Below, piece after piece: positions 49,801 to 62,382 of a DNA stretch of 64,000 nucleotides (position 1 is its first letter; each line of letters opens with the position of its first letter). Below the pieces are notes generated by a model. That model worked only from the letters and a program-made list of their open reading frames with translations. It searched no databases and was not told the origin of the DNA. Source of the stretch: Platynereis dumerilii (Eukaryota; Annelida; Polychaeta; Phyllodocida; Nereididae). The position numbers and the translations under genes are program-made. The DNA lies in assembly GCA_026936325.1 (NCBI GenBank), contig JAPTHN010000004.1, forward strand, positions 34,401,776-34,465,775. The letters run 5' to 3'.

Positions 49801-52800
49801 TTACATTTCTTTCAGCTGCATCACAAAAATGCAAACTCTTCTTCTTTGTTGCTTTGCCTCATTTCCTTATTCAGTTCCTTTTTTCCCCATTCAATGCCAT
49901 TGTAACCTGCCTTTAACATTGTTTAATAATGGGTAAATTCTAGTTAATCATAATACAGTTGAATTTTCCCTGCATGCTGAACAAGAGTCTCAGACTTGAC
50001 TAATGTTGTGCCGGAATAATGCACATGCATTATTGTATTCCCCCAGGGCTCGGAATAGATTGAGTACCGAGGTGGGATTTGAAACCGCGCACTCAAAGCC
50101 AGTGGAGAAGCGTTCTTAACCATTACGTGTAGACCACTTAATCAGTCGTAATAAATGACAATACATCTGTCAATCAGGTTATAGTCAAAACTCATCGACA
50201 CCATTGCTATACTAAACAACCTAAAATCTCTTGCAAAAAACTTACCAGTGGTCCACCAATGTAAGGAGCCAAGACACCAGAGAACCTCGAACATGTCGAA
50301 CAGGACCCCATGGCCACCTGGCGGATTTGTGTGGGAAACAACTCAGCTGTTACAAGGTAAGTCATGCAAAAGGACGCGTAAGCTCCTGCTCGGCCGATAA
50401 TTGTCAGAGTCAGAAGGAGCCATTCCGCTTCTGAAAAGAAAAACAGTTTTGTGTTTGTGTTATACACTGCCGATCACAATATCTAGTGTGGAATACTAGA
50501 AATTGATAAGGGGCTGTTCAGAATATATGAAGAGGTAGGGTTGCAGTTTGCCCAAAGGGGTACTAAATTTTCACGCACATGTGCATCAAGAGGGGTACAA
50601 TATTTTCACATGTTTAAGAGGATTGCAATTTTAACAAAAAAAGGCATCACAAAAAACACTTTTTTTTTATATATATATGTACACTGTTATGGCCTTATAA
50701 TAGTTATATTATGGCTAAATGCTTATGATATTATACCAAGCTAAAATAGTTTGGCAGTCCGCCATAATCGGTCTCGGCCTAGAAAGTCAGATAGGGTCAA
50801 GGTCTCGGTCTCTGATGCTCATGCCTAGGTCCCGACCTTGACTCCAACAATGGCATTCACAGAATACCTTTAAGTAATGATAATTACTTGATGACCTGTG
50901 TCTTGGAAGGTAGTAACTCTTGTCAAAAGAATTTGGTATCGCCTGTGATCAATATTTGTGAGGTACAATCAATGTTGCTAGCAGAATAATCTTACTTTGC
51001 CACATGTATGCACAGGCAGTCGCCGACTATGACTGTCATAGGCGTATGGGAGGGGGGGCAGGGGGGGGCAGTCGCCCCCCCCCCAAAAGTTTGGGAAACA
51101 GTAAGATTCGGGCAAAAAGGCTAAAAAATGTGGGCAGATGATTAGGTAAAAACTATTTAAATTAGTGATTTCCAGGCTATTTCATTTGAAATGGTATTAA
51201 ATTTATATCTCGAAATTCGGGCAAGTGCCGCCCCCCCCCCAAAATTGCGCGTCCCGTACGCCTATGATGACTGTACAGCCTGTTAAAAATAACACAAGGT
51301 GACTGACTCTGCAGAAAACCCGCTCATCCTGGCTGGCAGTGATGTCATAAACAGAGCCAATCAGCACGGGTATTACATAATTTCTAGTTCTGCAATATCC
51401 AAGAGAGGGCTCTATTTATATCTGAGGCACCATGTGGGAGTCCTCATGGAAGATTCAATTCAGAATATTTTGGTAAAATAACCAAATGTATAGGTACAAA
51501 CTACTTCTATTTGTTGATACATTATATTTCTAAGGATCTATCACAAAATCCTACTCATACAGTTTTTCAGTGGAAGGACTTGTGGTGTAAAACCCCATAG
51601 GTACCTCTCCTGCCAGCTTGGGTGAGCGAACTTGCAGTTGTTCAATAAGCCACAAATGAGCAAGGAATTCCCTTAATTACAGGCAAATTACCTATAATTT
51701 CATAGATTTAAGGTGTGGAATTCGGAGTTAACTTATCTGTGGAGAGATTTGACCAAACTTACAGCTGTGACACATGTTAGATGCTTGAAATTGGACCCTG
51801 AAAATGGAGCTGGTATTTGCCTCAGCTTTGGAGTCATGCGGCTTGATGATATTTATACTGAATATCCATTGATCAATACAGGGGTGTGCCTGAGATGTTT
51901 GTATGTAAAAGGGCCTGTCTGCAAGTGGACTGCTCTTGCATTGTCACAGATCAGAACATATGCTGTCTTTTGTTGCCACCTAGTGATTAGTGTGCTATTC
52001 CGCGAGCTCCTGCGAGCGTCCACATCATTTCAATCAGAGGAACACACACAATTTTGTCTTTTTCTGAGTGCGCTGATGGCCTAGTCTACTTCCTTAGAGA
52101 ATGGGTTTGCTGAGTCTGACTCTGGTATACATCAATGTTGAATAGAAATTGTGTGAATGTGCAATGAAATTGTAACTATTTCTAGGGACAGCTATGCTTT
52201 ATACAAAATCAACTTTGTTGCCAGGTGTCAGCAGCATGCAGTTCTCATTTTCACCAGACTGTAAAAGGGCTGTAAGAATCCAAACTATATGTGGAATTGC
52301 AGATAGTGTAAGATTGACATTACTGACCAGTCAGGATATCTTAATTGTTAATAATGTTTTTGCGAATTTCAGCATTGCGTTTACTTGTATTAAACCTTTA
52401 TACATATATGATACACTTGTGTTTTATCTACATGCATTTTCTCTCATAAGGAGGCTGAAAAATATTAAATCAAATCAAATTTAATAGGTCTTTGTGTCAT
52501 CATGTCAGTAGCATTTTATCTCTCTGAGTAGGAAACCTTTTGTTGTTTGAAGTGCTCTTAACTGATAATCTGTGTCAATATTTGCATTATCATAGACAAC
52601 AAGTGCCTCCTTTAACACTTCAAAGTGTAATAATTGACAACTCTCTGATATAAACAGAATTACATTACAATTGTTTGCTATTGTATGAACCTGTAAACCC
52701 TTTTTAAAGCTCTTTGCAGGATGGCCGTCCACAAAAAAAAGTATATTGTTTTAAATTTGCAAACTGGCTTTGCCACATCATTGACATTTTGCTGTTGGTT

Positions 52801-55800
52801 TCCTAACTTCTTATCTGATGAAGTACCTTAAGTCATTTCTAAAGGTAGTTAGTTTAATGTCACCTGTGCTGCTAGATATGATAAGCATTGTATCAACTGA
52901 TTAACCAAAACTGACACAAACAAAACATTTTTAAGCCAGGGACATCACATGACAAAGTTGAAAATGAATTTTGAAACTGTTAGGACTGCAATTCTGCAAA
53001 AAGCTATAATATCTGCTGGTTGTAGTGATGGAATCAGCAACAAGGAAATAACTTACTTTGCAAGACAATTAGCGGTATGACTAGAAGGTTGCAAATCCCT
53101 CCGACGAAGAAACATGCAAAGGTTGCAGGTTTGCGTCCAACCTTTTCAGCAAAAATTCCAGCGAGTATTGTAGCGACAATATCCATAGCTGATGCAAAAA
53201 AAGCATTCAAGAAGACATTCCCCACCAAAGAGCCCATGTTGAGGGCAAGTCCATAGAAGAGCAGGCTGTTGGTAATCCTGAAAGCATATCAATAAGTTTC
53301 GTGCATTTTGAAATTTCGACCCCTTTTCTGCTGATTTGACCAAAATTTATGAAATTATGGACAGATGTTTTATAAAAATAACTGTAATTTTTATTTATGT
53401 TTCAGTCTAGTCAACGGATGTATTAATCAAGGTGCATTTAATTGTAGTATTACAATTGTTGTACCAAAGTTGATACGTCTTGTTCTCTTTAGATGCAGTT
53501 TATAGTTACTGTCACCCTCTGAACATAGTATATTTATATATCCATGTATAAGCAGCCCTCAGGAAAATATGGGCTGGCAGGGAGAATACTTGGGTCAATA
53601 CAAAACAATCCATTTAATAATATATCATCTACGATACATATTGAAAGTGTGAAGGTACATATATATATTTTTATTTATTTATTTTGTTCAGCCCCATAGT
53701 ATGGGGAAATTATTTACAATTATGTACAATAAAATCACATAAATGTCATATTACACAATAAAAACAAAGGTGACTAGTCAGTAGGTTAAAACAATTTTAC
53801 AAGCAAAGTTACCAAGAAATGCTCATCTGATTTAATCTTTATGTAATTGTCATGGTAGATTAGAAATTTCAGCGACTCAACAATACCATAACTTTGACTA
53901 GATTTAACTTTTACTGCCTTTTTGATAAAAAGTTGACATCAGAGACATGTTATCCTATACTAAGCGGTCTAGCATTGTATTTTTTGCAACAAAACCCTTT
54001 CTAATGTAGGCCTATATATACATCCACTTACCACAAGAAGAAATCAATGAGAGTAGTTTTTCTTAATTCAGGGCAGAATAACTCCAGGAAGTTGTGACTT
54101 TCGTGCTTTTTCTGTTGAATGAAACTTTATAGTAAAAAAACATCCATTACAAATCTAGATTGATATATTGTTGACCACAAAACAATCGCAGGGATCATTC
54201 AGAATTTATGACTGGGGATTGAAGTTTTGCCCGAGGGGGTACTAACTTATGAACACTTGTTCGAAGGGGAAGTACTGATTTTTGACAACTTGTCAAAGGG
54301 TGGGAGATCAGAAATTTTAACAACAAAATGTTATAAAATGCGCATATACTCAGTTTGACCACAAAGCGGGGGCATACATTTTTGACGAGAAGTTCTGGCA
54401 AACCTCCCACCCTCCAGTCATAAATTCTGAACGATCCCATAGTGAGTAATTCTTGTATAACTGCGATTAGAGGCAAGTCATCTTCTGCCTATATTTATAC
54501 ATACATGTATATATTTTTTTAAATCCAAATATCAAAATTGCGCCTTACCTCATTTACAGTGAGATTTATTCCTTCTGGCAGTTCCTTCTTGTTGACATCT
54601 GCTATCAATTTAATAACTTCCATCGCTTCTTCCTTTTTGCCGGAGGCATTCAGCCATCTGGGAGACTCCGGTAGAACCCTTCAATGGAATGGAATTTTTG
54701 TCAAATTATCATAGACATTCATAATACAATTGTGTGTTCCATTCACAATGTAGTTTTCAGAGTTTTTGTGTTTTATTACCGAATCTGAACAGTTATTCTT
54801 GACTTTCGATTATTGACACCTGAGATCGAGAATATAGAAACACTACAAGAAGGCAAGCCTCCATTTTTTTATGTTTCAGCCAGCGGCAAAAGTAAAAATA
54901 TGTAGCCTTTCGAGCTGACGCCTGACAAATTCTTGATTGTGCTGGCAATTTTAGATGCTAAAACATACATTGTTGGTTTTTTATGTTTGTAGAATGAATT
55001 AAAAGTTAAAAGGTTGTTCAGAATTATTGTTCCATGATTTCTTCAAAAATGTAAAAAGTTTTTCTGACTTTTTCCGAGCTACCTGATTAAAGATACTATT
55101 TCGCCAATAATGTCTTCTTTTGTTTTCCTCTAATATCCAGGTTCGTTGAGAAAATGACAATTTTTTCAATAGCCTACATCACCAAAACAAATATAGGGAG
55201 GTAAAATTTGTTTAATCAGGAAACTTGCTGGGAGTCATAAAAAAATAACACAGTAATTGTTTTTCAAAAAAAGTTGAAATATCCCACAATATGTGCTTCA
55301 AAGTTCTGATTTGAGTTACAAGGTTTTGCACTTTCACTTTTTGAAACATATCGACATACAAGGTTTGGTGAAATCATTCTGTTACCAGTGTGTTACAGCT
55401 TCCAAAAATAGCAAACTGGCAAGGTAATCAACTGACAACGTGTATTGGATATTAAAATAGTCATTCCACCAAAAATCTAAAAATAGCAAAATTTTGACAT
55501 ACGAGGTTTTGCACTTTCACCATCGTGGTATCTAACTGACAGTTTTGCATGTTAGCGCCCAGCTAAGGATTAGCACTATTAATAACAGCAAACAAACAAT
55601 CAGATTATTGTTTATATTGCAAAAATTTTAAGTTAAAAGGTATAATAGAAGAAGCATATGATGTCTAAGTCAGTTAGATACCTCATTGTCGGGTTCTAGC
55701 ACGCATTTTTGTCAGTTAGATCCCTCCCTCCGGTCGGGATCTAACTGACAAAAATGCATGTTAGAACCCTCCAAATCGGTATCTAACTAATACAAAAAAC

Positions 55801-58757
55801 ACTTACCAATAATATGAAACTGTTCCAAAAACTGGCAGGATCATCACCAGTATGAGGGCAACATAGTCCCTGACGAAGTACGCCTGTATAGGGTTCAGCA
55901 CACATCCCAAGCTGTACGTGCAGTTGAATGCTAAGCATCCGAGGGTTCGAAACCTGGGTCCTTTTATTTCACTGACTGAAATATAAGATATCATCAATAA
56001 CATATCTTTTTCAGGAAAAAAATACATCTAGACTTTTCTTTCATCAGAAGATTTTCATGTACATATAAAAACATGTTTTACCATAAACATATCCGCTGAG
56101 GAAAGCAGTGAAAGCGGCGACGCCTAGCAGGAATCGCAAGAAACAGAAGAGCTGAATATTAGGACAGTAAGCAATTGCCAGTCCTATGATTGGGTGGAGA
56201 GCAGTGCCAACTACCAAGGCTTTCATTCTTCCAAATCTGAAATGGACAATTCACGTTTAGATGTTTTCTTTTTTGTTTAAATCGAAGTCAGAAAAAATAT
56301 AAAAACTTTCGAGACAATTCCAAATATTTGAATCTGCCAATGAAAACTGTATCATCTCGAATGAAGGGATAAAAAATAAAATAAATACTAAAAGGATTCA
56401 TTGTAGAAACAGCCAATTTCAAATTGCATTGGGTCCTTTTTTTAAATCTGAATACGAGCATACATGTACGTTTGATTAGGCTGCTTTTAGTGCTTTATTC
56501 TTTTATCGCATTAGGATAAACCTTCCTCTACAAACTACCAGCCCTGGTAGCCCACCAACACTTCTAGTTGTTTATGTGCTAAAAAATCACACCTGTCTGA
56601 TAGTATCCCTGATACAAATGATCCAACCAACATCCCGGCCAAGTAGCAAGTTGAACCCATTTGAATATACCAACTACTTCCACAGACAAGATCAAACTGA
56701 AAAATAAATATTGCCTTTCAGTTCTGTGAACAAATACAGCAATGACCGATCAATAAAATAACAGAACAGCATTTAATATGTGCAGTAAAAATGTTGAAGA
56801 GCGAAGACTACAGCGGAATGGACATATCATTTACTGACACTACTTGATGAAAAAAGAGAAGCAAGAAATTATGTGCAATGTCAATAACCAAGGGATGGAC
56901 AGAAGCATTTCTGGTTGAAATTATTTGATCTTGACAAGTATAAATGTTACAGTTGCATATTAGTTAGATTATATTATTTGTTAGTAATACCTCGGTCTGC
57001 AAAGTCCTAGTGAATAATGATAACTTGTAATTCCATTTTCGACAGCTTGTGACGTTAGCATTCATTTCAACTGCAGTGCGGTTCCAATTGAGGAAATCAC
57101 TGAAGTTGTATGAAGACCACGGTAGGTCAAACATTTCACATTGGGAGTAAGAATCATCCTTCTGAAATATCAAAAAAAATCAAAGAAGGGAGGTGCAGTA
57201 TTCAGATAGACAGACAGACAGATAGATATGGTAAGTGCAGCCCTCCAGGGCTCTAAGCCCAGTTCTGGTCACTCATGAGGATCCCTTCATGGGCGCAATT
57301 TGGTGGGGGATGCGGGGGACATGTCCCCCCTACATATTTGACCACCGGGGACATAATATGAAATGTCGTCCCCCCACTTTTTTGGGCGAAAAACAGAATG
57401 TCTTGTGGTATGGCCAGGCCGATTCCGACATCGTCACCGCGGGTCCCGCCCCCTACGTTTTCCACGAAAATTACGCCCCTGCCCTTCAAGATTGCTAGAG
57501 TGCAATGTTGTAAAGTGATATTTAGGAATTTTAGTACAGTATAATACGAAAGACTTCATAATTTTATGTAGATGAGCTCATTCTCTCCCCTGACCAGTTT
57601 GCAATGTAAAACTTGCAATGAAATATTGAGGGTGCCAACGCATAGCTTTGGAAATACTTTTGTACAATGGGCCAATATTTATCCTTTTCATTACGTTGCT
57701 TGTTCACTTCTGTAATTTGTATAATATTGACACTAGACCATGGCTTTACTTCAAATGTTGCTACAGTGCAACCCAAAATAAAGTAAGAAAATGTTCTGTC
57801 AGAAGACCTCTGTTTACGTCTTTTGCCCTCGTTTCTCCTCTCCACCCCGAATCTCCTTTCAACTACTTTTGACTCCTTACCACTACCTTACTCCTTGTTA
57901 AGAACTCCATTAAGACAAATAGTAATGAAATTTCAATTAGCCTATATAGGGGAACAATGTGGAAATCAAACACAATTGGGTGATGGAGTTTGAATTAGAG
58001 TTGGTTTAATGCAAATTTAAGGTAATTTTAAAAGGTAGCTGAATGTAGGTAAAGGTAGGAAGTGATTTGGAGGGAGCCAAAAGGTGTGAAAGGGTAAAGT
58101 AGTGGCTGATTCTTCCTTCCTGCTGGGGTAAGCATACTTTATTTTGGATTGTACTGAATGCCGCAACTGCCATATTGTTACGCGTAATGCCTTTTTTTTG
58201 TTTTTCAAAGCACCCCAATCATCTGGGCCCTTGGCACTTGCCTAAATTTCCCATGTAAATCCAGCCCTGTTTGTCCTACATGAACATCTTTTTTAGTGTA
58301 AATATTCTATGACTAGAAAATAAAAACTGGTGAATTTACCTGCTTTGGTATGACAATATGTTGCTGCATTGTGTAGGGCTATGGCCTTTGCTTTGCTAAC
58401 AAAGCATATTTTCAACTCACCTTTGGTCTAAAAGCGAACTGTCTAACTTACCTTTGATCGAAAAATGAAACAGATCATCTTACCTTTGGCACAAAAGAAA
58501 CAGGTCAACTTTCCTTTGGTCAAAAAACAAAATTTAATGGGTCAACTTACCCTTGGTATGGCAATATGCTGCTGCATTGTGTAGGGCAATTCCTGCAGGG
58601 CTTCCACTTGACAGAAGTGATCCTGATTCAGCCCGAGAAAAATCATCCCGAGTGCTTCGTAACCGTGGAAAATTCCCGGGAAGGCAACGAGTAAGTACAC
58701 TAATACTTGGTACAGTCCGGAATGTCCGATGTACTGGAATATTTCCTCAAACTCCAT
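46896..58757 (-). CDS. SLC22-family organic ion transporter, complete 11-exon gene
   Basis: On the minus strand the exons are 58757-58551, 57161-56991, 56696-56593, 56236-56082, 55975-55807, 54678-54549, 54111-54032, 53277-53057, 50430-50246, 49201-49065 and 46977-46896. They encode 546 residues, the usual SLC22 length, with GT-AG introns and intact frame. These are 12-helix MFS carriers of organic cations, anions or carnitine in the plasma membrane. Family marks include helix 1 in exon 1 and a large extracellular loop in exon 2 with three sequons (NFS, NRT, NVT). C..W.Y....F.RTL.TE runs into FDLVCGSSW, followed by the loop motif SDRFGRMKA between helices 2 and 3. VLPESPRWL follows helix 6, AEKVGRKPA sits between helices 8 and 9, YLVTAELFPTQIRQVAMG lies in exon 9, and the ending is KPMPDTIEDV. 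The final exon adds a short hydrophilic tail ending NGT. OCT, OAT or OCTN class cannot be told from sequence alone. A LINE sits in the last intron. The gene converges on copy 2 of the secreted protein pair. Confidence 0.96.
47239..48553 (-). mobile_element. 5'-truncated LINE in the last SLC22 intron
   Basis: One open frame (48550-47255, 431 codons) covers the end of the reverse transcriptase. The catalytic box is reduced to YCDVLLLS, followed by FSHLGLTWNENQN and a long C-terminal part with a Cys/His motif (CTLC...HFICKC). A (GAA)n tail at 47240-47252 marks the 3' end. It is in the same orientation as the host gene. The endonuclease and most of the RT are missing; the frame is otherwise intact, so insertion may be recent. 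Confidence 0.85.
49205..50240. other. SLC22 intron 9 with a tRNA-derived SINE-like piece
   Basis: On the minus strand at about 50040-50140, AATGGTTAAGAACGC resembles an A box and GGTTTCAAATCCC a B box. The pyrimidine-rich open frame at 49393-49905 shows no recognisable protein. Confidence 0.4.
50431..53056. other. SLC22 intron 8
   Basis: Contains a left part of the GGGACCATTCAGAATTTATG family (50513-50650), a short CTCGG tract (50770-50850) and the element at 51037-51266. The remainder shows nothing I can identify; the open frame at 51713-52084 has no known similarity. Confidence 0.5.
51037..51266. mobile_element. CATAGGCG-ended element with perfect 8-bp duplication
   Basis: Begins CATAGGCGTATGGGAGGG, ends CCCGTACGCCTATG, and is flanked by ATGACTGT on both sides (51029-51036, 51267-51274). 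The 8-bp target site places this family with hAT-like elements. Confidence 0.8.
53671..53830 (-). mobile_element. LINE 3'-end fragment
   Basis: TTTTTATTTATTTATTTTG followed by an AT-rich UTR-like stretch looks like a reversed (AAATAAAT) tail. No coding part remains. In an SLC22 intron. Confidence 0.35.
54191..54438. mobile_element. GGGATCATTCAGAATTTATG-ended element
   Basis: GGGATCATTCAGAATTTATG and CATAAATTCTGAACGATCCC are 20-bp inverted ends extending to about 28 bp. Same family as 11250-11607. In intron 6 of the SLC22 gene. Confidence 0.75.
57288..57481. mobile_element. hAT-like miniature element in SLC22 intron 1
   Basis: Left CATGGGCGCAATTTGG and right AAATTACGCCCCTG are inverted, with CCCTTCA near both boundaries. 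G/C-run subterminal parts as in other family members. Confidence 0.5.
58020..58150 (+). repeat. Dispersed repeat, uninterrupted copy of 12525-12865
   Basis: In reverse it reads CCTTTCACACCTTTTGG and AATCACTTCCTACCTTTACC, aligning with both flanks of the hAT-like insert at 12584-12774. Confidence 0.55.
58340..58560 (-). repeat. Decayed tandem copies of the SLC22 exon 1 donor region
   Basis: CTTACCTTTGGT-like sites recur at about 58417, 58448, 58487, 58508 and 58546, roughly every 20-40 bp. A second copy of the exon 1 end (TATTGTCATACCAAAGCAGG on the minus strand, near 58345) lies just beyond. The outermost site, at 58545-58550, is the one that keeps the frame. Confidence 0.6.
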
Positions 58758-59484
58758 GACCTTTGTTCTCCAATTCTTCTATTTTCAGAAATTCTTCAAA
58801 TCTAAGTGAGGTTTCTGCAAGTTTTGCAGATTTCTGCAAAAGTGGGCAACTTTGCAGAATTCTATGGTTCTCATTCAAATCATTTCGTTGTGCAAAATGT
58901 TTCCGCAAAACGGTTTTCCAGAATTTCCGCCTTCTTTGGGAGTTTACTAATATTCTTTGAACAAGTGTTTACTTAATTTCCAAAATGATAAGTTAATTCC
59001 TGCATCAATCCATCCTTTGCTCTCCATCCAGCTGACTGTTGTTCCAGAATGCCTTTTTCATTCAAAATTGAGTACAAAAAGTGTTTCCGGTACAGGTAAT
59101 ATATCACGATACGTTTTACTACACTCTGTACTCCGTCTTAGATAAAACCGAACAACAACCACTCTTTAAAATGGACAGCTATCATAAACTTCGCGAATGC
59201 AATAAAAATGCAAAAAAAAGGTAGTCAAATGGTAGTAACAAAATATATTCCTGATAAAAGTCCTCCAAACTAAAGATGAAGCCATTAATTTACTGCCATC
59301 CTTTGATAAGTGTATTTAAAATTTATGGTAGAGTAAAGAATAGTGCTACATCTGCATCAATGAGTGTAAGACTGTAAGTCACTTTGTGCTTTCCTGACCC
59401 TTGGTTTTATAAGTTAAACAAACATTGGTAATATTTTATCTGGGGCTTTACATGAAATAGATAAAGAAAACCAATAGATATTAC

Positions 59485-61450
59485 CTAATTTAAAAACCAA
59501 CTGGTTAAACTTGCTTCAGTCCAATGGGGATGGGTCATTTGGCTACACCAGTTGATAGTTGATCAGCAAAAATTAAATAATGATTAAAAGAATAAATGGC
59601 GAATAAGTTACACTCCTGCTAATAAATATAGAATACTTTTTTGGCAAAAAAGTGTAAAAAAAAATAGTAAATTTCAGAGTGTGAATGCAAGCAAGGTCTA
59701 TTGTAAAGGTCAAGTCATCTTCTCTAATCACTCTTTGAAAGTCTCAACGACATTTTTTGCAAGAATTTTAATTTTTGGTTGAATGCACCTCACCCCAAAA
59801 AACCCCCTGAATATCCATATTCGTGCTGCTGTTACTTTTCCTGGGTCTAACGCTGGAGCATGCGTTTTACATGAGAGCATGTTCCTCCCTTTAGCAGTCA
59901 TTGTAAGTAGTTACCATTGAATCAGACCATCAGATGCTCCAGCAGAAGTTGCTAAATTTATCAATTTCAATGAAGAATGTTGAAGTATTCCATATTTATG
60001 AGCAATGGTGTATGAATGAATCAATTAAAGCACTTTCCAGATTAGCGGTCCTCTGGAAATCTACCAAAATTGCTTTGGCATGTCCTTGATAGTTACATGT
60101 TTGTCTTCTAAATATATTTTGGGTGCATAAACTTAAAAAGGTTGATAGTTTTTTACACCTATGCTGCTTAGAATACTGTCTTTCACTGACTTTTACATTC
60201 ATCCTCCTATTTTGACAGCTGCAGCCATAAAATTTTGAAGACTGTAAAGCAATGATAAGGCATGAGAATAAATTGACCATAAAAGGTTCTTGCTCTGGCA
60301 CTTGAAAACTGAAATATGTTGGGGTCACTAACTTCTGACACCTGATAAACAAAAGTAGACAATTTAAGATAACAACTACTATGATTGTAGACTGTAGAGT
60401 GAATGAACTTTTCATTTGCTTAAGCTACAATACCTGTCTATCTACTCTTGACCATTCCATCAGCACAGAAATTGTTTGCACACCCTGATTTTTTATCACA
60501 TTTCACAAACCGATACGATGTTTGAAAACTGTTATTTGTTATAGAGTAGAGTAAGTAGGTAAGGAACATACGCATTTCATTTTCTACCAGTTTTTGTGGA
60601 AACATGCAAATTTGATGTCAAAGATAATATGCAACCAACTGCCAGAAACAGCATTTAAAATGAAAAATCCGTTTTTTTATATAAATATTGTTTTTAAGGT
60701 CTTTTAAACTAAATTCAATCACAAACTATAGATTTTGAGGTTCAAAAGTGGGATTACAGGGGTTTCCCAAGGAGTACATTCAATCCCATGCTTTTCACCT
60801 ACATCTATATATGTACCTAAGTATCTATCTATCTATCTGCAATTCTGTCGATGATCTACACTCCTGCTCATAACTATGGAATACCTTTTCGGAAAAAAAG
60901 TTTAAAAAAACGTAAATAGATATTACCTAATTTAAAAACAAACTGGTAGAAGTTGCTTCAGTCCAATGGGGATGGGTCATTTGGCTATACCAGTTGATAG
61001 TTGATCAGTAAAAATTAAAAAATGAGTAAAAGGATAAATGGTGAATAAGTTACACTCCTGCTCATAAATATGGAATACTTTATTGGCAAAAAAGTGTAAA
61101 AAAAAAGTAAATTTCAGAACACGAATTAAGCAAGGTCCATTGCAAAGGTCAAGTCATCTTCTCTAATCGCTCTTTGAAAGCCTCAACAACATTTTTTGCA
61201 AGAATATTCGATTTTTGGTTGAATGCACCTCACCCTAAAAAACCCCCTAAATTTCCATATTTCGTGCTGCTGTAACTTTTACTGGGGTTAACACTGCAAC
61301 GTGCATTTTAAATGACAGTATGTTCTTCCCTTAAGCATTCATTGGAATTTGGTTACCATTGAATCAGACTATCATGTGCTCCAATAGAAGTTGCTAAAGT
61401 TGTCAATTTCAATGGCGAATGTTAAAGTATTCCATATTTATGAGCAACAG
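59485..61450. repeat. Direct pair of ~530-bp repeats carrying a Tc1/mariner-like miniature element
   Basis: 59485-60003 and 60925-61446 align along their length (shared CTTCAGTCCAATGGGGATGG, GTCAAGTCATCTTCTCTAAT). Within each, CTCATAAATATGGAATACTT at the left and AAGTATTCCATATTTATGAG at the right are inverted ends of a 370-390-bp element. A third left end is at 60860. Confidence 0.7.
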
Positions 61451-61559
61451 CGTATCTGACTGAGGATGTCATGTTAGGTTTAATAAATGTGACAATATGA
61501 ATACTATTCATTGAATAGTATGTCTTTCAACAAAGACCTGTGATTTAAAAAAATTGTGT

Positions 61560-62290
61560 TAGGGTAAGGTAGGGCAATTCCGCCCCCGGGGCAAATCCGT
61601 CCCCTTGAGGAGAAAATGTTCATTTATGGCTCAAAATATCATTGACAATGGATATTTCTCATGCAGATCAGTGCTACTGTGTCTAGAGGTTACTGAAACA
61701 AAGATATTAGGCTGTAAGATAGTTTTGTTTGGACTACAACTGGGAAAGAAGACAGGCATCTCACCACTAAGCAATTTAAATGTGCATTGTGCAATTGAAA
61801 CTTTCAAAACTGAGGCGTTTTACAGGAACATTTTGTATAAACATATTACTTATTGTCATCAATAGCAACTTTAACTCAACTACTTTAAATGTCTGAGAGA
61901 TTTCACCAATCAATATAATACATAGTAAGAAAATGACACATTCGTATCTTCCTGTGGATTGGGCAAATCCACCCCCGCTGATTCTGATGTTAAAAACATA
62001 TAATAGCAAGATATGTTTTTGTAAGTCACTCTGTTTGCCATGAAGCACCATTGATGGTGGTTATGATTTGAATTGAGATGGAGTTAAGAATTTTGCAGGT
62101 TTTTTTGTATGTTGAATATGCCATACGCAAAGTTTTATGGATTTCACAAATGAATTGATTAAACAATCCTTGTACATTGGTAAATATACTCTTAAGAATC
62201 AGTGCTTAATTGTAGAGGAAAATTTACTTCAGAAGCCAAATTTTTCTTGTCATTTGTCAGCAAAATTCAAGGTGGCGGATTTGCCCCACA
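61560..62290. repeat. Possible element with GGGGCAAATCCG motifs
   Basis: GGTAGGGCAATTCCGCCCCC at 61571, GGGCAAATCCACCCCC at 61960 and GGCGGATTTGCCCC at 62272 are related, the last in reverse. The pattern resembles the ends of other G-rich elements here, but boundaries are unclear. Confidence 0.35.
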
Positions 62291-62382
62291 CATCTGCATA
62301 GTACTTTGTACACTCAATAGTCAATACCCAAAAATGTGCAGCTTCCTGTGTAGGCCAAACAGTTTAATTGGCAATGCAGGTT

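Larger units (their letters stand above)
58758..62380. other. Region upstream of the SLC22 gene
   Basis: Presumed promoter and 5' UTR of the SLC22 gene next to 58758, with no convincing TATA box. The remainder is AT-rich repeat DNA including the pair of copies listed at 59485-61450. No coding exon was recognised. Confidence 0.45.

Noticed and set aside
49393-49905. 170-codon plus-strand open frame inside an SLC22 intron
   Set aside because: Pyrimidine-rich DNA, no domain and no paralogue; antisense to a well-defined gene.
51713-52084. 123-codon plus-strand open frame
   Set aside because: Lies in an SLC22 intron on the opposite strand with no domain or conserved pattern visible.
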